A stretch of 64,000 bases of DNA, from NCBI GenBank assembly GCA_027922465.2, contig BQMF02000057.1:930001-994000 (forward strand), written 5' to 3'. The translations under genes were made by a program, and so were the position numbers. The notes under the pieces are model-generated. The model saw only the letters and a list, made by a program, of their open reading frames with translations. It did not search any database and was not told the origin of the DNA. The stretch comes from Turritopsis dohrnii (lineage: Eukaryota; Cnidaria; Hydrozoa; Anthoathecata; Oceaniidae). Of this stretch, positions 1 to 11,379 are shown piece by piece. The stretch's first letter is position 1; each line of letters opens with the position of its first letter.

Positions 1-1959
1 CTTCACATAAATTGGGTCTTGTGCAAAGAAATAAATTCTCAAGGTTTTGCTGTCAGTAATATCCACACGATTGAACACATCAACTTCGTCAGTGACACCA
101 AGAATTAAACAAAACCAGTGGGGCTTCAATGTTATCAGTGACAAATTCTGAAAGTGTTTGTGGCCATTACTCCTTTGACTCCTTCTGAAGCAGCAAGTGC
201 ATGTTTCACAAGCGCTGCAACTCGGTGAACCATGGTATTGTTTATAAACATCAAAATAAAATTTCTTTCTTGTTCTTCTTCACAATCAGTTTCACATTCC
301 TTCTGAGAAGCTGATTACTGGCTCTGACAGTCATCCAAGCACTCTTCAATATCTTCCATAAATAATCCCCCACCCGCATTGTTTGAAAACATCAATTCAC
401 TTTTTGTTCAATCAGATGGCTAATAAAATAATAACTCCGGGTATTTTGTTTTCATTCTGTTTTGTAAACAAGCACTCTCATACTTACATGTCCTTTTTTT
501 TACAATTTTCGTGAAGCACTTAAGTACATTTTTCAAACCAAATAGTTTTCCAGCACCAATACCTTTTTCAATAATTTCAGTGCAAAACTTGATCATACGG
601 TCAAGGGTTAGAGGCGAAAGGACGAGCTTTTAAAAACTTTATGTAGTCTGCTAATACAATGAATGACGATGACATCTAACTTCAATTGTCACCATATCTT
701 TTACTTTAATTTGTTGAAGGATTTCTTTTTATTTTCTGTTGCCTCTCTTAATTGTTTTCTTTTTCTTTTTCAATTAAATGGGTCAGTGAAATAATTTAGT
801 ACGGATTTCTTACAAATCAAACATTTTTATGACAAAATTGATGCTGATTTTTGGTAGATGAAGATGATGATGGGTCTGATTTCCTGCTGCCATAGTTCTG
901 TTTCATTTTATACGTTTTTTTCTTTCTGGCAAAATCAATTTTGGTAGTGTAAAATATCTGTAACACTTTGAATGATACGACATGTCTCTCTTTCTCTTCT
1001 ATCTTTTCTATAACGTTAGGATGTTCTTTTGCAGTGTTTGTCACCTCATTTTCGAAGTTCTATACTCAATCATTTTCAACCATGATTTTTGAGTGAAAAA
1101 TGACAATTCAACCACAATTCCTTCAAAATGTATAAGACACATTCTCTCTCAACATGCTAGATGTCATTTTGAATTTTCTGTTTTCAACGTGAGGATATAA
1201 TTTTGCAGAATCAATTTTCTGTAGATATTCTAATCCATTATTTTGTTCTGTAAACTGGAACAGAGTATATTTTCTGCTGAAAACAACAAAATCGAAGAAC
1301 AACGAATCTCCTCAATAAAGTGATTTATGGCGTAATTTTGCCAGCTTTAAATACTTTATATAGGATGAAAACGTAGGGACTTTTTGGATTTGCAGAATAC
1401 AAGTAATAATGAGTCTTTTCTGAAATTTTTTCCCAGTTTGCAGAGGTGCACCACGAATTGAAACAATATCAACACGCAATCGTGGTCTATTAGTCTGAAA
1501 CAGTCGATTTACGGAACATCTATTTTCCATTAGTTAAGATATTAACAAAAAAAATATCAAAAATTTCGAAAATTTTGCGGAACTTATTTTTGCGGATGAG
1601 TAATAGTTATTCATTTTTCAAAGAAAAGTTCCGTCCCAATTTCTTCCGCAAGCAATTTCTTCCCTAAAGGAGGAGCCAATTTGAACGATAAGGTTGCAAG
1701 AAGCATATGAGAGACTGTGAAGTGGCTGAATGACATTATTTAGTTGGACGATAACTTTTTGCAGCGCTGGCGCTCCATAAATATTAGTCCCAGATCCCAA
1801 TTACTTATTAAGTCGTAGTGTAGAAGTCTGCACGAAATTTTCTTGTAATTTTTACGTGAATTTATTTATTCAACAAATTTACCCGCTGGTCAAAAAGCTA
1901 AAAATCATAATTTGAATGGAAAGTGTTTTGCATTTAACAGTTGTTAATTTTGATTACAG
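1..1959. other. Upstream stretch with no resolved gene
   Basis: I see no supported gene here. On the minus strand around 130-360 there is a coding-like fragment (an acidic, Cys-containing stretch followed by an alpha-helix-like stretch) interrupted by stops; I cannot assign it. The first exon (signal peptide) of the Ly6-like gene that follows should lie in or beyond this stretch, but I did not find a convincing one. Confidence 0.4.
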
Positions 1960-2708
1960 GACAACAAGATAACACGAACGGGTTATGTCGGCATGATAGC
2001 AAAAGTGGCTATATAGAATGTGGTTCTTCATCAAATACCTGTTCAAGAGCGATATTGACTATTGAAAATAATGACAGTGGATTTCAAAGAACACGAAGAG
2101 TTCTATCATGTAGTACTGACTGTGATGAAGATTTGTGTCATGATGATAGATATGCAGGGTATAATGAACACGTAGTGTCGTGTGAGGTAAGAAGTTTTAG
2201 TAATCGATATCATTGTACTTAAAGAATGTTTTACATCGAAATTATATTTTGGAATCGTTCGATTCTTTAACAGTTGCTGAAACGCCATCAAAGTGTCTAT
2301 TCAGTGTCCAGGACAACAAGAAAATTTCTACAAAGTTTCTAAATAACATTCTTTTAACGAAAGATCTCTGAAGATTTTACTAAGCATTTCAGTAATCGAT
2401 GTAGTTATACTGAAAGACCGTTTCACATCGAGATGATGTTTTGCATTCATTGTAGAGTGGATGTAGAATATATGTAAAATCTGTGAAGGAGAGTGCAAGT
2501 TCCAATCAACATTAAGAAATGATGATAAGAAATTTCGTGACACTCCTCCACATGTTTGGACTAAAATATCAGTTTATGTTTCTTATAGAAATTCTGTTAT
2601 TGTGTCACTGAAAGCTGCATAAAAAAGAAAAATGGCGGAATGGCGTTATTTTCATCAGTTACCTTGTTTGTAATGGCGTTAATATTTACATATTCGATGG
2701 TGCAATAA
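1960..2708 (+). CDS. Ly6/uPAR-type GPI-anchored surface protein (partial: last two coding exons)
   Basis: Two exons are seen: 1960-2186 (acceptor tgattacag, donor GAG|gtaaga) and 2589-2708 (acceptor ttcttatag), joining in phase. The first carries a cysteine-rich stretch ending in LSCSTDCDEDLC; the second begins KFCYCVTESC and then runs into NGG plus a hydrophobic tail of about 20 residues ending at TAA. This is the pattern of a Ly6/uPAR (LU) domain: spaced cysteines, a late Cys cluster, a small-residue omega site and a GPI-attachment tail. Such proteins sit outside the cell on the membrane. The upstream exon with the signal peptide and first cysteines was not located, and the first exon here needs one base from it. 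The spacing of cysteines is not a textbook LU match, so the family call is inference; the splice structure is strong. Confidence 0.6.
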
Positions 2709-4220
2709 ATATAAATAGTCTGAACTGGTGAACTAATACACTAACCTGCTGTAATATTGAATTACCATTGGTCAAATTCTGGATGACGAATCTTGATGTT
2801 GGCTTTGCGTACACGATTATTCTGTTATAAAACTGCACAAACGGTGACGTCACTAACCAATGCTATGAATTATTCTTAATATTTACATAATCAAAAAATT
2901 TCAATGTTTATTATTCCAAAGCGAACAAAAAAGTCATTACGATGAAGGACATTTATGTTGAAATTGTGTGTATATTTGCGGTGATTTTTCAACAAACAAC
3001 GCAACAACGTTCCAACCTATTGTCTAGTATTAATCTTTCACCCTCCTCCTTTACAGAAGGTTAAGAATTTGGCTATAATTTGCAGATTTAAAAATTTTCG
3101 GGTGGAAAAGTTGAATATTGGCAATGATTTTCATTTCGCCATATATCACATTTTTCGACGATTTTCGGGTTTTTTTTGGTTTTTTTTTTTTGTCAAATCG
3201 AAAACGTTCCTTTTATTACATAACATAATTTTCTGCATCCAACCTGCATCCAACAACTTTGAGCAGATGGAAATTCGACGCTGACAGTCATGTCCAATGA
3301 GAGTTGAGAGAACGAGAGCATGTGCTGAAGTTGCAACTCGAGAATTATAATTTTGAATATGGTCTTGAGAGTCATCATATTTCTGTCGGTGACGTTATAT
3401 ATTACGTCATATTACGTCATATCGTAGTTAATAGAAGAAAGATGGTTAGGAGACTTTGTTTAATTTAATAAAAGCCTATTGAAATATGTTTTTGTACAGT
3501 GTGTATCAAAATGTCTTATCCACCGACTTTCAAGGCGTATATTCATGTCTGATAAAATATTGTGAACTTTACATCACAAGAAAGCTCTTTTTCATTACTT
3601 TCTATTGATGGAAAGTATTTTCAAGAAAATAATTATTCTTCGGAAAGTTATTGAAGAAAAACACACAGATTTGCATCATTAATTTCTTAAAAATCAATTA
3701 ACAGATCCTTAAAGGAGAATTAGCCACAAATAACACGAAGATTTTGATTAAATACAACATCTTGTGAAAATTTGAGCTCTAAGAATGAAAAATTTTACAT
3801 CTACTACATCAACAATAAACAACCCATTTCCCCAATTTATATTTATTCAGCATGCCTGTAACTTTGTGTTAGCTATTATACATAATATTAGCTCAACCTC
3901 AAACAAAAAAGTAGTGCAAAAGTAGTTCCATTTAGTACAAAAGTTACATCACGAAAGGACCAAAAAAGGGAATACATCGATATAGTGGACATCTTTAGTG
4001 TTTAACTTTGGTTTGATTGTTTTAAAAAACAACGCTTCCAGTGTCATTAGGTGAACAATGGATTTACTAGTTTGAGCCAACACCTCATACATTGTGTTTG
4101 AAATAGAAAATAAAACAAATGGCCAACAAATTTCGAATTTCAAGTCGAATGTCTTTAAAAGTTCTTGCGTCAGCATTTACAGCTTTGGAATTCTTGCGTC
4201 AGTATTTTCTTTGTACGTGA
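2709..4220. other. Gene-free stretch with one dispersed-repeat copy
   Basis: AT-rich spacer. It holds one copy of the short dispersed repeat (about 2926-2999, listed separately) and a run of T near 3180-3191. No supported gene. Confidence 0.5.
2926..2999 (-). repeat. Dispersed ~90 bp repeat, copy 1
   Basis: Reads aaaaaagtcattacgatgaa then an ATTTATGTTGAAAT-like core and gtgatttttcaacaaac. The same order of blocks, in one orientation or the other, recurs at about 13415-13476, 14052-14140, 17606-17702 and 18492-18587. The two ends (gtcaaaaagtcact and gtgatttttcaac) are roughly inverted copies of each other, so the unit looks like a miniature inverted-repeat element. Confidence 0.6.
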
Positions 4221-4679
4221 CAAGTAGTAAAAGCAACAAGGAGAAAAAGAGAATATGGATCTTGCAAAAATTTGCAAAATTTAATCAACATTGTAACGAT
4301 AGAAGAATTTGAATTGGTTTCGTATGTTAAGGGGTTCCACAATTATAAAGCATCGTGGACTCCGAAAAATGGAGAAACTTTACAATGTGAGAGAGAGCCC
4401 GATAACCCTGTTTACAAATATGCTGTGTGTACCAAGAAGGACAACAAAATAGTTGGACATTTACCACTTGGAAATTCTGGTAAATTTGCTAAAACAACAT
4501 TTCATTTCCTCAGAGCTGATGAATTAAGCTCGTGCAAGGTATCTGTGACTGGAAACCCAGTTAATTTAAAAGATGGTGAAGGCATGCAAGTGCCATGTAA
4601 TTTTATTCAAACGGAAAAGTGCATCGAGATACTGAAGAAACATTTTCTGTTTACATTTTACGTTTTTAGTTTGACATAA
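4221..4679 (+). CDS. HIRAN-like domain protein (single exon seen, start uncertain)
   Basis: An open frame runs from about 4221 to the TAA at 4677-4679. The part from about 4320 reads YVKGFHNYKASWTP, then CEREPDNPVYKYAV, then KIVGHLPLG and VTGNPVNL, ending with VPCNFI. The order (beta strand, E-REP-NP--K-AV, a GHLP turn, late beta strands) resembles the HIRAN domain of HLTF/Rad5-type proteins, which binds DNA 3' ends there. No in-frame ATG precedes the domain, so this is probably the last exon of a spliced gene, or a degraded gene. A second copy of the family lies at 44600-45012 on the other strand. The HIRAN link is by eye; function is not inferred. Confidence 0.5.
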   Translation, partial: QVVKATRRKREYGSCKNLQNLINIVTIEEFELVSYVKGFHNYKASWTPKNGETLQCEREPDNPVYKYAVCTKKDNKIVGHLPLGNSGKFAKTTFHFLRADELSSCKVSVTGNPVNLKDGEGMQVPCNFIQTEKCIEILKKHFLFTFYVFSLT

Positions 4680-5464
4680 AAACCAATTCGAAAGAATGAG
4701 GTTGAGCTCTTACCTTTTTTCCATCTACCAAGCCAACCATCTTTAAAATTTTCGACTCCAAGCTCTCGAGCGAATCTTGTTGTGAGCATGCGCAGTAGAA
4801 ACAAGACTCGAGACGGAGAAGAAAATTTGCACAAATTTTACTTGTGTTTACACCTTTTGAGGTTATTCAATAGGTAATCTAGAATTATTAACCCAGTTTA
4901 ATATTGGAAATGATTACCTGATGATGGAACTTTGTTATTCGTAAATCTATTTTGAAGAAAAATTGTGTGTTCGACAATTTACATATACATTTTACTGAAT
5001 TTCTACCTATCGAATCACAGAGAAAACGAATTTTCTATGAATTACTACTATATGTATGTATTCTTCCATCTTTTATCTAACACTTTTTAAGATGTCTTGG
5101 TTGTACCAGTTTTTTTACTGAATTTCCAGAGCTACATTTTGTATGACCCGCCAAACCAGACTAAATTATGAAAACGCTCTTTTTATATTGAAAGTAAATA
5201 TATGTATTGCATCCTCATACATACATTATGTATTGCATATTGTATATGTATTGTCATACATATATTGTAAGGATAGTTTGCGAATATGATGTAGAAAATA
5301 AGTATATTGTAATGGAAGAAAAAATTTATCGTAATTGTAAAGTATATTATCATTTTCATGTAACATATTGTAACCTCATATATATTATTTTTTATCCAAT
5401 GGGCATGCGCACTCAAGTTGAAAAGGACACGTCCTTTATATCTTTAAACAAGATATAAATTCGT
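4680..5464. other. AT-rich spacer
   Basis: Contains short TATGTATTG/ATACATA repeats near 5205-5270, which create spurious open frames on both strands. No supported gene. Confidence 0.5.
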
Positions 5465-6690
5465 GTAGACATCCTGTGGCAGCATTGAGAGGGATATCAC
5501 CAACACTAATTTCTCCAGATACACCATTTTCATGCACTAACATTTCAACGACCCATGGTGCTAAAAAAGTGAAACTGGGTATCCCTTACAAAATGCTATG
5601 TGCTATCATCAGTCCAACAACTTTAAAAAGCTGAAAGTTACCTCCTGCTCTTTTTGGTACAACATACTGTTTATTTTCTAACTCTTCAAAGAGTTCGGCT
5701 TTTGCACTTTTCAATACTTTAGTAAAGAATTCTGCTGTCAATGCAACAGCATCAATACCATCTTCACCATTAATGTTATTGCAAGTTTTTGTTTAGTCTT
5801 TCGGTATTCCCCATTGCCGCTTTATAAAATAGTAGGGCCTCAAGCCACATTTTCTCACGAGATACATTCAAATGGAATATCTCATCTTTGTTCACCTGTT
5901 TTTGGCAGCTACTAATAATGGCATCTAATGTATCAAGCTCACCAGAGCAGAAGGTTGTTGATGACGATGCTAATGAAGTACTTTCAGAGGACAAAATATC
6001 AATAGCATGATTGATATCTGAACAGTTGTTTGCTCACAGAACAGTTGAAACATCCTCTAATGCAACATCAGGCATAACTTCGAGTACCTTTTGGATTTTT
6101 TCTTCACAGGATAACATAGGTTCGACAGAACAGTCAGTATCACCAAAATCTCCTGTTGGCTAAAAGTAAAAATAATAATAATGCTGCAAAAACTTTGTCA
6201 AGGTTTTGTACTGACAAAGAGAATACTTGAAAGCTTGTCATGCAATGTAGCTTTTTATTTAATATGTATTGCCAAACTCACTTTAAAAATGTCAGTTATT
6301 TTTGAGGAGGAACATTCATTTCCACATAAACCTTTAGATGGACGAAGCCAAATTAACTTTTGAGCAAATATACGACTAAGACGAGAAGCATCCAAAAGTT
6401 GCCCATTTTGAAGATTGGGTTCCTGCAAACGTTTTCCAACTCCTGTTAAAATTGTTAACCTGAAGAAAAACACATGCAATTATTAAAGTAGCTATATATA
6501 ACCTAAAATTTTGTTTTGAACACCAGGGATATGTTAACACTAACTCCATCAGTATCTATCAACTTATCTTTGAAAGTATCTTGGAAGAAATCAATCACTT
6601 GATCTGCATTCCAGTCTTTATCTAGTTCCAATTCACTTTTAATGAAGCTACCAGCCATCAAAGAGCTTTTTCTGAGACCTCTCAGCACCA
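5465..6690 (-). pseudogene. Decayed CUE plus HECT (G2E3-like) gene
   Basis: Read on the minus strand, about 6150-6000 encodes a stretch like MPDVALEDVSTVL, a TGA stop, then ANNCSDINHAIDIL, which resembles a CUE/UBA ubiquitin-binding fold. Then 5994-5790 carries VSREKMWLEALLFYKAAM; after a frameshift near 5780 the frame continues NINGEDGIDAVALTAEFF and, past an intron-like break near 5640, FKVVGLMIAHSILYKGYP. These match the start of a HECT N-lobe in the G2E3-like proteins common in cnidarians and fish. Upstream blocks 6282-6459 (acceptor cttcag, donor gtgagt) and 6503-6690 are coding-like and probably belong to it. The stop and frameshift argue for a pseudogene. The HECT C-lobe with the catalytic Cys was not found in the lower-coordinate flank. 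Confidence 0.5.
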
Positions 6691-7346
6691 GGTGATGGCA
6701 ACAAAGCGACCTGTTTAGTACGAAAAATCTGTTTGTTGTTGATGATCATCATCTGCAACTTCTGCTGTTGAATGGCATGTATGAATTCCTGCGAGCATTG
6801 GAATATGGAGAAGCATAGTTCCGAATTCTTCCACTGTTATTTGATGCTTCATTATGGCAACTTATGGTTGATGAAAGATTCTGAAGTAACTCCAGCAGAA
6901 GAAGATCCAGCATCACCACTGGAGTGTTCAGCAGATGCTTTCTGCATCGCACTAAGGGGCTGCTTATTATGTAGAATTTTCATCCCGGGATGAAATTTTC
7001 CACGTGTAGCCGGGCTGGAGATTCATCCCATCGTTTAATTGAAACACTTGTAATCAAAAAGTTGCGTTTACATGAAAGAAATTTCACATCCGGGCTGAGT
7101 TCAGCGCAGGTGTGAAATTTTTTTCACACCTGAAAAAATTTACACTTTACTGCTTTGTTTGAGCAAAAAAGTAATTCAAAAATCAAAAATACAATAAGGA
7201 TTATAACGTTGACAAGTATAAACAGAAGGAAAGCCATATGGCTGGTATCTATTCGAATGACATAAAATATTTTAGATCACCTAGTTTTCATCTGGTGAAG
7301 AAAATACAACTCAAAAATACATAAATTTGAAAAAGATCTTATAAAA

Positions 7347-8332
7347 ACTAGCCGCCAAGGCGGCGTCGCTCGCCGCCCATGTTCAGCCTGCGTTGTATCA
7401 CCACCTGCTCCAAATTATTGCACTTAACACCAGCGATAAGACTTCCTTTGCTGCTGGGTTTATCGCTTAATAAAGCTCGTTTGCATGTGAAGAGAACTAC
7501 GTTCCTGGTGTTTCAAATCTTGCATGTTCTTAACTCAGCCGTTCATTGTTGCGGTCGCATTTAAAATGTCAGTAGGCATTCCGAACGTGAACTTCACGTG
7601 GTTTTATTTACGATTTTAAACCAATCAAATATCAGTTTAACAATACACTCAAAACGCAGAGAGAAAAAACTTTTCAACTTGTTATTAGCTTTCGTTTTAC
7701 GCGCTCTAACATGGGTGCTGTCAGAAGTAGGTTAAAAAGATCACACGGGAGGAGAAAAAAAATGCACGTGCTAAATGAATGAAGTGAATAAAAAACGTTC
7801 GATCAGATTAAAATAGATTAAAAGAAATCGATTAAAAGAAATTAAGACAACTATTAAGACAAAAGCAAAAAAAAATATTTTCTTTCATAATTCTCTTTTT
7901 TTTACCTATCGGTTTTTAAACATTTTGATTGCTCGAAAAAAGGTTCACCCGTCTCAGACAGTCAGGAAAGCGTTAAGATACACTGGCAAACCGCACATGC
8001 TGCCACGTTCTGCCACGGCTGCTTTTTGTCCAAAATGTTTTATCAGTTAGTTTCTTTGTATTTAGTTGACGTATTGTTTTCAAAGCCAAGTCAACGTGGA
8101 ATATAAAACTAACAAAATAATAAAAACGAAACGTTATTCCTATTAGTTCATCAGCCAAAAAAAGCCACGTACGATTGGGGTTGCAATGTATTTGCTTCGA
8201 ACTCACGTCGCACACAAAAAAAGAAATAATTTCGCTCACAACTCAATCTACCATTTTGCGTGACTTACAAACAAACAAACAAACGCACAAACAAACAAAC
8301 AAACAAACAGAGAATCGGCTATTAATATATAG
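7347..8332 (+). repeat. Tandem ~0.9-1.0 kb repeat, unit 1
   Basis: Begins actagccgccaaggcggcgt, contains a polypurine/A-rich middle and ends with (ACAA)n plus agagaatcggctattaatat and atag. It is followed head to tail by unit 2. Unit 1 is about 110 bp longer than unit 2, mainly in the first 350 bp. No open frame of note. Class unknown; the (ACAA)n tail and lack of inverted ends are more like a non-LTR/SINE-type or Helitron-type nonautonomous element than a DNA-transposon MITE. Confidence 0.65.
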
Positions 8333-9208
8333 ACTAGCCGCCAAGGCGGCGTCGCTCGCCGCCCATGTCCACCTCCTCTGTATCACTGTATCAATAAACG
8401 TCAAATTTCCTTATAAACGGCTCGTACAACCAGAAGCAGATTCGAAGTCACAACCTCTGGTAAAACCAATCTTTTATCAGTGTAACAATACACTTAAAAC
8501 GTATAGAGAGAAAACTTCAACTTTTTATTAACTTTTGTTTAAAAAAAGTTACGCGCTCTACATGGGTGCTATCAAACGTAAGGGGAAAATGGATTCTCTT
8601 CTTAAAAAGATCACACGGGAGGAGAGAAGAAAAGGCACGTGCTAAATGAATCAAGTGAATAAAAAAACGTTCGATCTGATATAAAATAAAATAGATTAAA
8701 AGAAATCGATTAAAGACAACTATTATGACAAAAGCAAAAAAAAATATTTTGTTTTATGATATTTTTTTTTTACCTATAGGTTTTTAAACATTTTCATTAC
8801 TCGAAAAAAAAGTTCAACCGTCTCAGACAGTCAGGCAAGGATACGTTAGGATACACTGGCAAACCGAGATGCTACCACGTTCTCCCACGGCTGCTTTTTG
8901 TCCAAAATGTTTTATCAGTTAGTTTCTTTGTATTTAGTTGATGTATTGTTTTCAAAGCCAAGTCAACGTGGAATATAAAACTAACAAAATAATAAAAACG
9001 AAACGTTATTCCTATTAGTTCATCAGCCAAAAAAAGTCACGTTCGATTGGGGTTGCAATGTATTTGCTTCGAACCCACGTCGCACACAAAAAAAGAAATA
9101 ATTTCGCTCACAACTCAATCTACCATTTTGCGTGACTTACAAACAAACAAACAAACGCACAAACAAACAAACAAACAAACAAACAGAGAATCGGCTATTA
9201 ATATATAG
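8333..9208 (+). repeat. Tandem ~0.9-1.0 kb repeat, unit 2
   Basis: Near-identical to unit 1 through its last 600 bp, including the block catcagccaaaaaaagtcacg and the terminal (ACAA)n run. It starts at the same agccgccaaggcggcgtcgc motif. High identity points to a recent head-to-tail duplication or paired insertion. Confidence 0.65.
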
Positions 9209-9389
9209 AAGTATGCACTAGTGCTCTGGAAAAATTAAAGAAATTCGTCATAATTTTTTGACTGAATAGTTTTTTTCATAACACCGGGCTGAACGTATCC
9301 AAATAAATGCTCTAATATTCCAGCCCGGTACCGAGATGAAATTTCAACCTGGGATGAAAATTCTCCCTATAAACAACCCCTAAGAGACT

Positions 9390-11379
9390 CTCGAAAGACT
9401 GAATGACTGATCACATTATTTACAAGAGTATCAATGTCTTTTTACGTCATCTTTAAAAGTTCAGCAGATGACATGAATTTACCTGCGCAAGGTACTTGCG
9501 CGAGAGGCTTTTTAAATTACATTATATAGGTTGTTCACCTATGTTCAAACACGACAGAATGCTTCGGTGACCTTTCAAATTTTAATGATCGCTATCATAA
9601 ATAAAGCTAACTCTTATGTCTGAACTTTTAGAGTTTTCAGGAGGTTGGATACACACATCGTAGATAATTTATGAATACTAAAACATCGTGTGTATAAGTT
9701 GTTTTGATGAAAATGAAAGAACAATGTGAGTAATACATTCAATGTAACACTTATTTCAAAAGAACAAGGTTTTTTAAAGGACACAATGTTGCAATTATGA
9801 AAAAACTAATCTTTGTTCAACTTTTCTATAGAATCATTATGTTCAACCCCCGTTTTAAAACATACTATGGTCGTATATTTTATGTTTTATGTTTTTTAAT
9901 TTATGTGCTAATGAGAAACCTTATCAGACTGAAACTAACGATTTGGCCATGAAGCGGTGAACAGACTATACTTTCCATTTATATTGTACACACCGTGCAT
10001 ATATTCATATATTTAGAAAATAATTTGTTACTAGCTTGAACATTCTATATGTATTTTTTTCAACAAATAAGTTTTATTTATTACTACAACGAACTACAAC
10101 GATTTATAAGAAATGTGTTATGATTTAGTCTGGTTTTTATACAGACAGTTTTCAAGTTTCCCTTTTGTTCTTTGAATCAAATGTTTCAGGAATATTTCCG
10201 TGCGTTCTTTACCTTGCTAAAATTTCATTTCACTTGGAAGTAATGGAGAATAGATACGTATATTTTTTGTTAATAATACGTTTACAGGCTGGTAATATAT
10301 ATAATGTTACAACAATTTTCAGAATGTTAAAAACAACGCAGAAACGTTTACAGTTTCCATAATTAAATATGTTAAGTGGATATTCTCGTAAACTCATAAA
10401 ATAACAAGGAAAACTCGTAGAAGATCGGAGTGATCTTATCATCGAGAGCCTATTTTGCTTGTTCTTGTTGAGATATTTTTTCAGAATCTAATAATGCATT
10501 ATAGAAGAAGAAGAAGAAGAAGAGATTTCCGAAAAGATTCCATAAATAAAGCGACGGAGTTACTCAAACCTTGCCAGACACCTCCCTACCTATAAACATG
10601 CGCCATCATTTCTGTTCTAAATATTTGTTTCAGTACGCATCCTCGCGACCACAAGGTAAAGGCGAAAACGCCATGGGGTTTGGGCACGAAGTCATGAAGG
10701 AATAGATCAACAGATAATTATGATAAGTTATCGAAAACGTAAAATCATTTGTAAGATCTGCTATAACTGTACGAAGAACAGAATAAATCTGACATATCGG
10801 ATTATCGGATTGTGATCTCTGCTTTCTTCAGGAAGTTAAACAATAAAAAATCTTCATATTTGTTAATGCAAATTTGTCTACTTCGTGCCCAGTGTTTTTT
10901 ATTTAAAGACACAACTATATATATGATGAAACGAAAATACGAGCAGTATTAGACGAGGTTGCTAAACTGTTAAAACATCTGTGAAACATTACTTTATGAC
11001 TCAACAGTCTAACAATCACACATCATATACCATATGTTTTTTGATAGATTCGTCTTCAGATTTCAGACATCTAGCAATCAAGAAGACAATAGCCATTTCG
11101 TGTTTTTTACATGATTCAATCCAGATGCTTCTTAAATTAATAAAAAACATTCATCGTGGAATTTTTATTGAAAGTTGTTTCTTTCACGATGCCAACTCAA
11201 TCTAAGCTAAGTACTTTGGCCAAATTCTTCTTATCGGTGATAAAAACCACCTTTAACCGAGAATCCTTTGCTTTAATTACATTTGTCTTATCTCCTTTGT
11301 TTCCACTTTTTCAAAAGATGGCCGAAAAATCCCAAATTTCAATGTTCTTCCATTTTCCCTTTCTTTGTTTGGTTTGTTG
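9390..11379. other. Spacer downstream of the GPCR
   Basis: No supported gene. Holds a dispersed repeat (about 10283-10495) that recurs at 39983-40172, and an (AGA)n microsatellite near 10502-10523. Confidence 0.5.
10283..10495 (+). repeat. Dispersed ~200 bp repeat, copy A
   Basis: Shares long blocks with 39983-40172: ctggtaatatat, ttacaacaattt, ggatattctc, aacaaggaaaactcgtagaa, gtgatcttatcat and cttgcttgttcttgtt. Orientation is the same in both. Neither copy has an open frame. Unknown class. Confidence 0.6.

Larger units (their letters stand above)
6955..9389. mobile_element. MITE-like element with ~45 bp imperfect inverted ends, interrupted by a tandem repeat
   Basis: Left end ggggctgcttattatgtaga then ATTTTCATCCCGGGATGAAATTTT; the right end, reverse-complemented, reads ggggttgtttatagggagaa then the same ATTTTCATCCC block. 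Both ends are flanked by TAA, consistent with a 3 bp target duplication of the Harbinger/PIF type. Inner copies of the CCGGGCTG block occur near 7010, 7085, 9286 and 9342. The middle (7347-9208) is occupied by two tandem copies of an unrelated repeat, so this is a nested insertion. Confidence 0.6.

Noticed and set aside
130..360. Coding-like minus-strand stretch near the left edge
   Set aside because: Contains stops and matches no family that I recognise; not enough to annotate.
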